DNA from: Pseudomonas sp. PA15(2017)
GTDB lineage: Bacteria; Pseudomonadota; Gammaproteobacteria; Pseudomonadales; Pseudomonadaceae
Direction: 5' to 3'
Length of the DNA stretch: 48,922 nt
Assembly (NCBI RefSeq): GCF_001945395.1
Contig: NZ_MSXV01000034.1
Coordinates: 1 to 48,922, forward strand
The notes beneath the pieces are model-generated. The model saw only the letters and a list, made by a program, of their open reading frames with translations, made no database searches and was not told where the DNA came from. This document shows positions 27,023 to 35,081 of this stretch, piece after piece. The position numbers and the translations under genes were made by a program. The first letter of the stretch is position 1; each line of letters opens with the position of its first letter.

Positions 27023-28420
27023 TCACCGGGTGCCGGTCACCGGTTGCACTTGATGCATCAGGCTGCGGCGGAATGCCGGGTCATCCAGGTACGCCACGTT
27101 GAGCCGCGTCCAGGGCACCGGGGTCTGGCGATTGACGGCGAAGATCGACCCCGGGGCGAGCATCACGCCCTGGGTCAGGGAATGGCGGGTCAGGGCGTTG
27201 GCGTCGTCGATGCCGGGAAAGCGCGCCCACAGGTAGAGGCTTTGTTCCGGCCGGCAGAATACCTCGGCACCCAATTCATCGAGTACCGCCAAGCCGCGTT
27301 GCGTGGCGGCATGCAGGCGATCCTGCAAGCGTGACAGGTGCCGCAGGAAATGCCCTTCACCAAGGATCACTTCGATGGTGCGCTCGCTGTATTCGGCGCC
27401 GCTGTTGTGCAGCAGCATCTTCAGATCGGCCAACTCCTCGATGCGCTGTTTGCTGCCGGCGATGAAGCCGACACGCAGGGCGGCGGAAATCGATTTGGAG
27501 AAACTGCCCAGGTACAGGGTGCGTTCGCACTGATCCAGCGCCGTGAGTTTGGTCGCCGAGCTGGGTTTGAAGTCAGCCATGGCGTCGTTTTCCACCAGCA
27601 GCAGATCGTGGGCTTCGGCAATCTGCAGCAGGCGGTGAGCCTTGGCGGGGGAGATGTCCGAGCCGGTGGGGTTGTGGCCCACCGACTGAAGGAAGAACAG
27701 CTTGGGCCGTTCCTTTTTCAACACACGCTCCAGGGCATCCAGGTCCGGCCCATCGGCTTCCCGCGGCACGCCGAGCATGCGTGCGCCCTGCAGCTGCAGT
27801 TTGCCGAACAGCGGGTAATAGCCGGGATCTTCGACCAGCACGGCATCGCCGGGGACGACATAGCGGCGGATGATCAAGTCCATGCCGTGGTTGGCGCCCA
27901 GGGTGGTGACCAGTTGCCGGGGCGAGGCGGCGATGCGGTAATCCGCCAGCTTCTGCGCCAGGCGCTGGCGCAGGCCTGGGTTACCCAGCCGCGTGCCGTA
28001 GCGGAACAGCGTGGTCACGCCACCGCGCACCACCTGGCGGTGGAACTTGTCCAGGCGCATGTCCATCAGCCATTCAACCGGCGGGAAACCTTCGCCAAGG
28101 TGCGAGTGGCCGGGGTCGCGGACGAACTGCTGGCGCATCATCCAGATGGTGTCCAGCGCGCGGGTGTAGGGCTGCGCGTCGTCATCCTCGACACTGGCTC
28201 TGACGGTGCTGCAGACAAAGAACCCCTTACCGTGGCGGGCCTCTATCAGGCCCTGGGAGGCCAGGTGTTCGTAGGCGGTGATCACCGTGTTCTTGGAGTG
28301 CCCGTGCAGGCGCATGTACTCGCGCAGCGAGGGCAGTTTGCTGCCCGCCTGCAGTGCGCCATCGGCAATCTGTATGGCGATGGCGGCGGCGACTTTCTGG
28401 GCGAGGGTTTCTCTCGGCAT
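27023..28420 (-). CDS. MocR-family (GntR-aminotransferase) regulator
   Basis: A 465-residue MocR/PdxR-type transcription factor. It has an N-terminal GntR winged helix (residues 1-75, KLPSLREYMRLHGHSKNTV) fused to a fold-type-I aminotransferase-like domain (about 110-455). The PLP lysine is Lys309 (GSFSKSISAALRVGF) and the pyridine-nitrogen Asp is Asp279 (VENDAMADF), so it should bind PLP. I start it at ATG 28420 behind AGGGACTTGCG. The same frame stays open for another 1.4 kb, but that is only the antisense of mvaA. It diverges from mvaA with CTGTACC-type repeats between them, so it probably controls the HMG-CoA cluster and itself. Activator or repressor and effector are unknown. Confidence 0.9.
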   Translation of the reverse strand: MPRETLAQKVAAAIAIQIADGALQAGSKLPSLREYMRLHGHSKNTVITAYEHLASQGLIEARHGKGFFVCSTVRASVEDDDAQPYTRALDTIWMMRQQFVRDPGHSHLGEGFPPVEWLMDMRLDKFHRQVVRGGVTTLFRYGTRLGNPGLRQRLAQKLADYRIAASPRQLVTTLGANHGMDLIIRRYVVPGDAVLVEDPGYYPLFGKLQLQGARMLGVPREADGPDLDALERVLKKERPKLFFLQSVGHNPTGSDISPAKAHRLLQIAEAHDLLLVENDAMADFKPSSATKLTALDQCERTLYLGSFSKSISAALRVGFIAGSKQRIEELADLKMLLHNSGAEYSERTIEVILGEGHFLRHLSRLQDRLHAATQRGLAVLDELGAEVFCRPEQSLYLWARFPGIDDANALTRHSLTQGVMLAPGSIFAVNRQTPVPWTRLNVAYLDDPAFRRSLMHQVQPVTGTR

Positions 28421-28433
28421 CGCGCAAGTCCCT

Positions 28434-28486
28434 GGGTACAGGAATGAAGTGTCCGGGCAAACTGTACCTTCTTTCAGGGATACAGT
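28434..28486. promoter_or_regulatory. Candidate MocR operator (three CTGTAYC half-sites)
   Basis: GGGTACAG (28434-28441), CTGTACCT (28462-28469) and GGATACAG (28478-28485) are three copies of one half-site. The last two form an inverted pair, ACTGTACC-N9-GGATACAGT (28461-28486). They lie within 66 bases of the regulator start and 52 bases or more before mvaA. Confidence 0.5.
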
Positions 28487-28508
28487 GCGGCTAACGTTCG
28501 TTTCAACC

Positions 28509-28516
28509 AAGAACAA
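28509..28516 (+). promoter_or_regulatory. CA motif (Hfq/Crc type) in the mvaA leader
   Basis: AAGAACAA matches AAnAAYAA and lies 21 bases before the mvaA start, next to the GAGGAG ribosome binding site. Such motifs recruit Hfq/Crc to block translation when preferred carbon is present. Confidence 0.4.
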
Positions 28517-28537
28517 ACGACTCCCCGAGGAGCGCCC

Positions 28538-29824
28538 ATGTCGATCGATTCCCGCCTGCCCGATTTCCGTAACCTGTCCCCCGCAAAACGCCTCGAGCAC
28601 GTGCAGCAACTGCTTGGCCTGTCTGCCGAGGATACCGCGCTGTTGCGCGATGCAGGAGCGCTGCCACTGGAGATCGCCGATGGCATGATCGAGAACGTGA
28701 TCGGCACGTTCGAGCTGCCCTATGCCCTGGCCAGCAACTTCCGCATCAACGGCCGGGAAATGCTGATTCCGCTGGTGGTGGAAGAGCCTTCGGTGGTCGC
28801 CGCCGCCTCGTTCATGGCCAAGCTGACCCGCCCGGCAGGTGGCTTCCAGACTTCCAGCAGTGCGCCGCTGATGCGTGCCCAGGTGCAGATCATCGGTGTC
28901 AGCGATCCTTACAATGCGCGCCTCAGCCTGCTGCGCAACAAGGACGAGATCATCGCCCTGGCCAACAGCAAGGACCAGTTGCTGAACAGCCTGGGCGGCG
29001 GGTGCCGTGATATCGAGGTGCATACCTTCATCGACAGCCCGCGTGGGCCGATGCTGGTCGCGCACCTGATCGTCGACGTGCGCGACGCCATGGGCGCGAA
29101 CACCGTGAACACCATGGCCGAGGCCGTGGCGCCACTGATGGAACAGCTCACGGGCGGCAAGGTGCGCCTGCGCATCCTCTCCAACCTCGCCGATCTGCGC
29201 CTGGCGCGTGCCCAGTTGCGGATCGCCCCGGAGCATCTGGATACCGCCGAGTACAAGGGCAGCGAGGTCATCGAAGGGGTGATCGACGCCTATACCTTCG
29301 CGGCCATCGATCCGTACCGCGCCGCGACTCACAACAAGGGCATCATGAATGGCATCGACCCGCTGGTGGTGGCCACCGGCAACGACTGGCGGGCTGTGGA
29401 GGCAGGTGCCCATGCCTACGCCTGCCGCCATGGCCATTACGGTTCCCTGACCACTTGGGAGAAGGATCGCGACGGTCATCTGGTTGGCACCATCGAGATG
29501 CCGATGCCGCTCGGCCTGGTCGGTGGCGCCACCAAGACCCATCCACTGGCGCAACTGTCGTTGCGTATTCTGGGCGTGAAAAGCGCTCAGGAGCTGGGCG
29601 AGATCGCCGTCGCCGTCGGCCTGGCGCAAAACCTCGGCGCCTTGCGTGCCTTGGCGACCGAAGGTATCCAGCGCGGCCACATGGCCCTGCATGCACGCAA
29701 TATCGCGCTGTCGGCCGGTGCCCGTGGCGATGAGCTGGACTGGTTGGTCAAGCGCATGGTCGAGACCCGCGACGTGCGTGCCGACCGCGCCGAAACGTTG
29801 CTGCGCGAAAAGCGCGGGCAATGA
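28538..29824 (+). CDS. mvaA: HMG-CoA reductase, class II, degradative (NAD type)
   Basis: This enzyme interconverts mevalonate and (S)-3-hydroxy-3-methylglutaryl-CoA. The 428 residues equal the length of the Pseudomonas mevalonii class II enzyme, which oxidises mevalonate with NAD and CoA during growth on it, and align with it almost colinearly. Catalytic residues are in the same numbered positions: Glu83, Lys267 ([10 protein letters not shown]), Asp283 ([12 protein letters not shown]) and His381 ([10 protein letters not shown]). Asp146 ([12 protein letters not shown]), the residue selecting NAD over NADP in that enzyme, is also present. The ATG at 28538 follows GAGGAG. It overlaps mvaB by ATGA. 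Since the lyase follows and no mevalonate kinase is present, the direction is catabolic. Confidence 0.96.
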   Translation: MSIDSRLPDFRNLSPAKRLEHVQQLLGLSAEDTALLRDAGALPLEIADGMIENVIGTFELPYALASNFRINGREMLIPLVVEEPSVVAAASFMAKLTRPAGGFQTSSSAPLMRAQVQIIGVSDPYNARLSLLRNKDEIIALANSKDQLLNSLGGGCRDIEVHTFIDSPRGPMLVAHLIVDVRDAMGANTVNTMAEAVAPLMEQLTGGKVRLRILSNLADLRLARAQLRIAPEHLDTAEYKGSEVIEGVIDAYTFAAIDPYRAATHNKGIMNGIDPLVVATGNDWRAVEAGAHAYACRHGHYGSLTTWEKDRDGHLVGTIEMPMPLGLVGGATKTHPLAQLSLRILGVKSAQELGEIAVAVGLAQNLGALRALATEGIQRGHMALHARNIALSAGARGDELDWLVKRMVETRDVRADRAETLLREKRGQ

Positions 29825-30723
29825 GCGTGGATGCGGTAAGGCTGGTGGAGGTCGGCGCGCGCGACGGCCTGCAGAACGAAGCCCTGACCCTGCCGGTCGA
29901 GGTGCGCGTGGCGCTGATCGAACGGCTGGTCGTGGCCGGGCTGCGAACCCTCGAGGCCGGCGCGTTCGTATCGCCGCGCTGGGTGCCGCAGATGGCCGAC
30001 TCCGACCAGGTGTTGCGCCGCCTCGGGCAACGCCCAGGGGTGACCTATACGGCGCTGGTGCCCAATCTTCAGGGGCTGGATGCGGCCCTGCAGGCGGGTT
30101 GCCGGGAGGTGGCGGTATTCGCCGCGGCTTCCGAGGCGTTCTCGCAGAAGAACATCAACTGCTCCATCGCTGAAAGCCTGGAACGTTTTCAGCCGGTGCT
30201 GGGCAAGGCGCGGGAGCTGGGCGTGGCAGTACGCGGCTATATCTCCTGCGTGCTCGGTTGCCCGTTCAGCGGCGGGGTGGCGGTGGCGGATGTGGTGCGG
30301 GTCGCCCGCGAACTGCATGCCATGGGCTGCTACGAGATCAGCCTGGGTGACACCATCGGCACGGGCACGCCACGCAGGGCCAGGGCACTGATCGACGCCT
30401 GCGCCAGCGAGCTGCCGGTCACGGCGCTGGCCGGGCATTTTCACGCCACTTACGGCATGGCGGTAGCCAACGTTCAGGCGGCTCTGGAGGCCGGGGTGCG
30501 GGTGTTCGACAGTTCGGTTTCCGGCCTCGGTGGCTGCCCGTATTCGCCCGGTGCCACCGGTAACGTGGCGACCGAGGAACTGGTTTACCTGTTCGAGGGC
30601 CAGGGGCTGGAGACCGGCGTGGATCTGCCGGCGCTGCTCGAGGCCGGTGCTTTCATCGATGCGGCGCTGGGCAAGCCTTCAGCCTCGAGGGTGGCCACCG
30701 CCATGAGGAACAGGGTGCGTTAG
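29821..30723 (+). CDS. mvaB: Hydroxymethylglutaryl-CoA lyase
   Basis: This lyase cleaves HMG-CoA to acetyl-CoA and acetoacetate. The 300-residue DRE-TIM-type barrel has the catalytic/metal-binding start ARDGLQNE (Arg14, Asp15), the HFH metal pair (His206, His208) and the active-site cysteine loop [19 protein letters not shown] (Cys239). It is translationally coupled to mvaA (ATGA overlap), reproducing the mvaAB operon known from P. mevalonii. In other bacteria the same enzyme ends leucine degradation, but no leucine/isovalerate genes are adjacent here. A 173-base gap with a CA motif follows before the CoA-transferase. Confidence 0.95.
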   Translation: MSVDAVRLVEVGARDGLQNEALTLPVEVRVALIERLVVAGLRTLEAGAFVSPRWVPQMADSDQVLRRLGQRPGVTYTALVPNLQGLDAALQAGCREVAVFAAASEAFSQKNINCSIAESLERFQPVLGKARELGVAVRGYISCVLGCPFSGGVAVADVVRVARELHAMGCYEISLGDTIGTGTPRRARALIDACASELPVTALAGHFHATYGMAVANVQAALEAGVRVFDSSVSGLGGCPYSPGATGNVATEELVYLFEGQGLETGVDLPALLEAGAFIDAALGKPSASRVATAMRNRVR

Positions 30724-30745
30724 CTGCAGGGCTGGCACGGACGAC

Positions 30746-30753
30746 AACAATAA
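30746..30753 (+). promoter_or_regulatory. CA motif (Hfq/Crc type) behind mvaB
   Basis: AACAATAA fits AAnAAYAA, followed by an ACCC/GGGT hairpin with a GGAAA loop. It lies 25 bases after the mvaB stop and 143 before the CoA-transferase start, so its distance from a start codon makes a role uncertain. Confidence 0.3.
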
Positions 30754-30896
30754 CCCGGAAAGGGTGCGGGCAGGCAGGCGACAGGCATTGCGTCTACTGC
30801 CCGGATCACTCCGTCAACTCACTGTCTGAACGTACGTTGCTTTTCTACAGGGGCGCGCCCGCGCTCCGGCGGCGATATACCGACACAGGAGAACCG

Positions 30897-32135
30897 ATGA
30901 ATTCACTGACCGATGCATTGGCAAGCTTCGCCAGAACGGCCGGGCCCCTGAAGGGCGTGACCATCCTCGATCTCACCCGCGTCGTCGCCGGCCCATACTG
31001 CGCGATGCTGCTGGCCGATATGGGCGCTACGGTGATCAAGATCGAGAACCCCGCCGACCCCGACCTGACCCGAGAATTTCCGCCGCTCAACCGCGACGGT
31101 GCCGAACCGGTGAGTGGCTTCTTCGCCCAGTTCAACCGCAACAAGATGGCGGTTGGGCTCGACCTCAAGAAGGCCGAGGGCAAGGCCACCTTTCTGGATA
31201 TGGTGCGCAAGGCCGATATCGTCATCGAGAACTTTCGGCCCGGCACCATGGCCAAGCTGGGGTTGGGCTACGAGGTGCTCAGGGAGGTCAACCCGGCCAT
31301 CGTGTTCACCGCCATCAGTGGCTTCGGCCAGCACGGTCCGAACTCGCTGCGGCCTGCCTTCGACAGCAGTGCCCAGGCCAGCGGCGGGCTGTGGTCCATG
31401 AATGGCACGGTGGAGGAGCCGATGCGCGTGGGCACGGTGCTGGGTGATCTATCCGCTGCGCTGTATGCCGCCATCGGTACCCTCGGCGCATTGCGTGAGG
31501 CGGAGCGCACCGGCCTTGGCCAGCTGGTCGACGTATCGCAGCAGGACTCGATCGTCTCGCTCACCGAGAACGCGCTGGTGACCTACACCGAAACCGGCAA
31601 GGTCACGGTACCCGAGGGCAATGGCCATCCGTTCGTGCGCCCCTACGGGCGCTACGCCTGCAAGGATGGCTACGTGTTCTTTGGTGCCTACACCGACAAG
31701 TTCTGGCGTGAGGCCTGCCTGACCTTCGGTGACGAGGCGATGGCCAGCGACCCCGAGGTCGACAGCATGGCCAAGCGCTTCGAGGCCGACGTCTACCTGC
31801 GCAAGGTCAGGCCTGCCGTGGAGCGCTGGCTCGGCGCCCACACCAAGGCCGAACTGGAGGCCATGACCGGTGATCGTTTCCCGCTGTCGCCAATCAAGAG
31901 CATCGATGAAGTGGTGGCCGATCCCCATCTGCGTGAGCGTGACATGGTGGTGCCCGTCGATTGCCAGGGTGCCCGCTTCGAGGTGTTCGGCAACCCGATC
32001 AAACTCTCCGGTGGCACCCTGGAGCGCGGCGCCAGCGCCCCCTCGGTGGGTCAGCACAACGCGTCCATCTATCGCCAGTGGCTGGGCCTGGATGAAGCCG
32101 AATACGCCGAGCTGGTTCGGCTGGGGGTGATCTGA
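30897..32135 (+). CDS. CaiB/BaiF (family III) CoA-transferase
   Basis: A 412-residue family III CoA-transferase, an enzyme class that moves CoA between acyl-CoA and free carboxylic acids through an aspartyl-CoA anhydride. The start (GVTILDLTRVVAGPYCAMLL) is typical. The likely nucleophile is Asp156 in PAFDSSAQASGGL, the position equivalent to the catalytic Asp of formyl-CoA transferase. The ATG at 30897 sits behind CAGGAGAA; an upstream start at 30837 has no ribosome binding site. The stop overlaps the next start (TGATG). From its neighbours I infer a branched C5-C6 dicarboxylate substrate such as 3-hydroxy-3-methylglutarate, 3-methylglutaconate or itaconate, but the sequence does not decide it. 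Confidence 0.9.
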   Translation: MNSLTDALASFARTAGPLKGVTILDLTRVVAGPYCAMLLADMGATVIKIENPADPDLTREFPPLNRDGAEPVSGFFAQFNRNKMAVGLDLKKAEGKATFLDMVRKADIVIENFRPGTMAKLGLGYEVLREVNPAIVFTAISGFGQHGPNSLRPAFDSSAQASGGLWSMNGTVEEPMRVGTVLGDLSAALYAAIGTLGALREAERTGLGQLVDVSQQDSIVSLTENALVTYTETGKVTVPEGNGHPFVRPYGRYACKDGYVFFGAYTDKFWREACLTFGDEAMASDPEVDSMAKRFEADVYLRKVRPAVERWLGAHTKAELEAMTGDRFPLSPIKSIDEVVADPHLRERDMVVPVDCQGARFEVFGNPIKLSGGTLERGASAPSVGQHNASIYRQWLGLDEAEYAELVRLGVI

Positions 32136-32593
32136 TGGCGGATCTGATCAGCGATGAGGCGCGTCGCAGTATCGGCACCTCGCTGCCGCCGTCGCGCTTC
32201 GAAGTGAACCGTAACGACATCAGAAAATACGCAGTGGCCACCGGGCAGCGCCAGCGCCGCTATCTCGACGGCGACGAAGCGCCGCTGTTGTTTCTGTTCA
32301 GCGCGATGATGCCGGTGCTGCCGCTGGAGCAACTGCTGGAAGACGGACACAAGCCCGACGATCCGCTGATTCCCGAGTTGCCGCTCAAGCGCATCATGGC
32401 CGGCGGCAGCGAGTACCAGGTGTACCGCAGGATCTTCGCCGGCGACGTGCTGCTGTGCCGGCAGACCCTGTTGGACATCTACCAGAAACAGGGCGCCGAA
32501 GGGCCGCTGATTTTTCTGGTGTTCGAGAACCGTTTTGAGACCGAAGTGGGCGAGCCGGTGGTGACCGAGCGCCTGACCCGGATCGCGAGGTGA
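32135..32593 (+). CDS. MaoC-like (FAS1-type) dehydratase, N-terminal half
   Basis: A 152-residue hot-dog protein resembling the N-terminal, non-catalytic half of MaoC/FAS1-like acyl-CoA hydratases (for example the mesaconyl-CoA hydratase and HTD2 group). The segment SRFEVNRNDIRKYAVATG matches the typical start, and IFAGDVLLCRQTLLDIYQK the middle. Alone it lacks the catalytic Asn/His motif, which is on the next gene, so the two probably form a heteromeric enzyme. Its start overlaps the CoA-transferase stop by one base and its stop abuts the following start, so all three are translationally coupled. A role in hydrating a branched enoyl-CoA is inferred from context. Confidence 0.8.
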   Translation: MADLISDEARRSIGTSLPPSRFEVNRNDIRKYAVATGQRQRRYLDGDEAPLLFLFSAMMPVLPLEQLLEDGHKPDDPLIPELPLKRIMAGGSEYQVYRRIFAGDVLLCRQTLLDIYQKQGAEGPLIFLVFENRFETEVGEPVVTERLTRIAR

Positions 32594-32595
32594 GC

Positions 32596-33006
32596 ATGGC
32601 CACACAGATGATCACAGCAGGCCAGCGGCTGCCCGAGCGCGCGTACCGGCCCGGCACCGTGCAGCTGTTTCTGTACAACGCGGCCATCTGGAATGCCCAC
32701 CGTATCCACTATGACCTGCCCTATGCCCAGCAGCATGAGGGGCATCCGGCGCTACTGGTGGACGGCCCGTTGCAGGGCGATTGGCTGACCCAGCTGGTGT
32801 ACGACTGGATGGAAGAGGGCGATGAACTGCTGAGCTTCCAGTACAGCAATCGGCGCGCCGGTTATCTCGGCGATGTGCTGACCGCCGCTGGCGAGGTCGT
32901 CGCGGTGGAGGACGGGCGAGCGACACTGGCGCTGCGCCTGACCAACCAGGCGGGGCAGGTGATCACCCAGGGAGGCGCCAGCGTACGCCTTGCCGAGACT
33001 GCATGA
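32596..33006 (+). CDS. MaoC-like dehydratase, catalytic half
   Basis: A 136-residue hot-dog protein carrying the catalytic motif of the mesaconyl/itaconyl-CoA hydratase-like group, WNAHRIHYDLPYAQ, in place of the DxNPxH motif of classical MaoC. It completes the half-protein encoded just upstream; in many relatives the two halves are one chain. I use ATG 32596 behind GAGGTGA. A GTG at 32590 overlapping the previous stop is an alternative that adds two residues. Candidate reactions, by context, are hydration of 3-methylglutaconyl-CoA to HMG-CoA or of an itaconate-type CoA ester. No crotonase-type hydratase exists in the cluster. Confidence 0.82.
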   Translation: MATQMITAGQRLPERAYRPGTVQLFLYNAAIWNAHRIHYDLPYAQQHEGHPALLVDGPLQGDWLTQLVYDWMEEGDELLSFQYSNRRAGYLGDVLTAAGEVVAVEDGRATLALRLTNQAGQVITQGGASVRLAETA

Positions 33007-33088
33007 GCAGGAGAGACGCCGGGCGCCATGATCGGCACCGGTAGTGCACACGAACACGACCTTGCGGTCGCCAACCAGCTGCTTCCTC

Positions 33089-33096
33089 AATAACAA
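33089..33096 (+). promoter_or_regulatory. CA motif (Hfq/Crc type) before the transporter genes
   Basis: AATAACAA, followed by CAAG, matches AAnAAYAA and lies 27 bases before the small transporter gene. It is followed by a GCCC-GAAA-GGGC hairpin that leads into the GGGGGA ribosome binding site. Confidence 0.45.
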
Positions 33097-33123
33097 CAAG
33101 AGCCCGAAAGGGCGGGGGACACC

Positions 33124-33657
33124 ATGAGCCAAGAGCTTGCCAGACCGGCCGCGACACCGCCCAGTGCGGACGCGGCGCGCAACACCGACAACCTCTACGA
33201 GGTGTGGGGCGACACCGTCGATGCCCGGCATCTGGTGCTGGCCATCGTCGTCAGTGCCATCGTCAGCCTGGGGGCCTATGGGCTGGCACTGTTGATACTC
33301 GGTGGCCTGGTCGAGTCGATGCAGATGGCCAAGGCCTACGCCATGCTGTTCGGCATTCTCGGTTGCCTGGGTGGTGGTGCGATCAGCGCCATGCTGTTCA
33401 AGCCCAAGCGCGATGTGGTCGAGCACGTGGCGGACCCGGCCTTTCGCGAGCAGGTGGTGGGTGACCTGCTCAAGGAGTACGGCAGCCTTGGCCGTCTCGA
33501 GGAGACCTCGCCCGAGGTGGTCGCCGAACTCCACGAGCTTGGCCTCTACGAGCTGTTCCGGGATGCCCAGGCCAGGGAAGAGCGGGCCCGCGAGCCAGGC
33601 GCCGAGGCTGACATGAATACGCGCGAATCCCTGGTGCTGAGCGGAGGGCGTTCCTGA
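33124..33657 (+). CDS. Two-helix membrane protein, likely small transporter subunit
   Basis: A 177-residue protein with two hydrophobic helices (about residues 38-60, LVLAIVVSAIVSLGAYGLAL, and about 70-97, AMLFGILGCLGGGAISAMLF). They are followed by a hydrophilic, charged C-terminal half that is predicted cytoplasmic. I do not recognise the family. Its stop overlaps the start of the TctA-like permease (TGATG), so it is very probably that permease's small subunit. TctB partners normally have four helices and no long soluble tail, so this is a different type. The ATG at 33124 follows GGGGGACACC. Confidence 0.75.
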   Translation: MSQELARPAATPPSADAARNTDNLYEVWGDTVDARHLVLAIVVSAIVSLGAYGLALLILGGLVESMQMAKAYAMLFGILGCLGGGAISAMLFKPKRDVVEHVADPAFREQVVGDLLKEYGSLGRLEETSPEVVAELHELGLYELFRDAQAREERAREPGAEADMNTRESLVLSGGRS

Positions 33658-35039
33658 TGGAAGGCCTGCTCTACGAAATACTCATGGCCTTGGCGCTTGG
33701 TCTGTTCGGCGCCGTGCTGTTCTCCGCCATCGGCCTGGTATCGGGTACCGACGAGACCACCACCCTGGCGCCGCTGACCATGCTGGTGGTGCTGCTCGGC
33801 GCGCCGCCGGCCGGCATCCTCACCTTCTTCCTCGCCGGTGCGGTGGCCAAGCACATGACCCATGCGGTACCCACCGCCCTGCTGGGCATTCCCGGTGATA
33901 CCTCGGCGACCGCGCTGATCGGCGACGCCAACCACCTGCGCCGCCTCGGCGTGCCCCACGTGGCGCTGCGCAAGATGATTTCCGGCGGCGCCGTGGCGGC
34001 CGTCATCGCGGTGCCGCTGGCGGTGCTGTTCGCCGTATTGCTGGCGCCGTTCGGCGACGTCATCAAGCAGTTCGCCCCCTGGGTGTTCCTCTGCGCCGCC
34101 TTCACCATCGCCTACTTCTCGGCGGGGCGCTGGGCCTCGGTGCTGGCGCTGCTGCCGTTCGTACTGGTGATCGTCGCCCTGCAGACGCTGACGGCCCAGT
34201 ACGGCGTCAAGTTGGCGGTCAGCTACTTCCTTGGTATCGCCGTGGCACCGCTGATCACCTCGCTGTTCTCGATGCTGGCACCCGCCGAGCGTGAGCGCAT
34301 GCGCCGCGATGAATATCGGGTGTTCTCCCTGGCGCCGGACATGAAGGGCTGGCGCGGCTACTTTCCCAATCCGTTGCGGGTGATCAACAGGCGCCAGACG
34401 CGAATGACCGCCATGGCGGCCAGCGTGACCAGTGCCACCTTCGTGTTCAGCCCAGTGGCCATGACGGTGATCATGGGCGAGCTGATCGGTGCGCGCATCA
34501 AACAGGCCTACGAGCGGCTGACCACGGTGATTACCGCCCGTAACGGGGTGACCGAATCGACCTATATCGCCGAGGCACTGATCCCACTGATCGCCTTCGG
34601 CCTGCCACTCAGCCCGGTGGCAGCGGGGCCGGCCGCGCCGCTGTTCAATGCACCGCCACGCTTCACCGTCGACAATGCCACCGGTGAGGTCAATAACCTG
34701 CATAACCTGCTCAACAACTGGGAGTTCTTTGGTTACGGCATGATGGCCGTGCTGGTGGCCATTCTGATCGCCTATCCCTTCACCATGAACTTCGCCCACC
34801 AGGCGGCGTCCTTCGTGTCGCGCAGGATCAGCCACGAAGCGGTGATCGCCACCTTCATCGGCCTGGTGCTGGTGGTCGGTATCTGGGAGGGTGGCCTGCT
34901 CGGGCTGCTGGTGATAGTCACCATCGGTTTGCTCGGCGGCTTTCTGGGGCGCTTTCTGGGTTTCAATATCGGCGTGCAGTTCATGGGCTACTACACGGCG
35001 GTGCTCAGCGTACCGGCGTTGATCGCCTTGTTGAACTGA
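33657..35039 (+). CDS. TctA-like membrane permease, putative carboxylate transporter
   Basis: A 460-residue polytopic membrane protein with roughly 10-12 helices. It resembles the large permease of tripartite tricarboxylate transporters, most clearly in the region after residue 70: LLGIPGDTSATALIGD, then HLRRLGVPHVALRKMISGG, which parallels the IPG...DG..G.ALG signature. It is coupled to the two-helix gene. No TctC-type periplasmic binding protein is present in the window. As the last genes of the HMG-CoA cluster the pair probably imports mevalonate, 3-hydroxy-3-methylglutarate or a related acid. The substrate is inference. Confidence 0.8.
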   Translation: MEGLLYEILMALALGLFGAVLFSAIGLVSGTDETTTLAPLTMLVVLLGAPPAGILTFFLAGAVAKHMTHAVPTALLGIPGDTSATALIGDANHLRRLGVPHVALRKMISGGAVAAVIAVPLAVLFAVLLAPFGDVIKQFAPWVFLCAAFTIAYFSAGRWASVLALLPFVLVIVALQTLTAQYGVKLAVSYFLGIAVAPLITSLFSMLAPAERERMRRDEYRVFSLAPDMKGWRGYFPNPLRVINRRQTRMTAMAASVTSATFVFSPVAMTVIMGELIGARIKQAYERLTTVITARNGVTESTYIAEALIPLIAFGLPLSPVAAGPAAPLFNAPPRFTVDNATGEVNNLHNLLNNWEFFGYGMMAVLVAILIAYPFTMNFAHQAASFVSRRISHEAVIATFIGLVLVVGIWEGGLLGLLVIVTIGLLGGFLGRFLGFNIGVQFMGYYTAVLSVPALIALLN

Positions 35040-35046
35040 ACGAGCA

Positions 35047-35075
35047 GAGGCGTGCGGCTTTCGCCGGCACGCCTC
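35047..35075. terminator. Bidirectional hairpin between convergent transporter and oprJ genes
   Basis: A perfect 9-bp stem GAGGCGTGC/GCACGCCTC (35047-35055 with 35067-35075) fills the 42-base gap between convergent genes. The T content after it is low on both sides, so efficiency is uncertain. Confidence 0.55.
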
Positions 35076-35081
35076 CGTTCA

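Noticed and set aside
28421..29821. Upstream 467-residue extension of the MocR frame
   Set aside because: It is antisense to mvaA throughout. The GntR helix-turn-helix begins at MPRETLAQ with a ribosome binding site at 28420.
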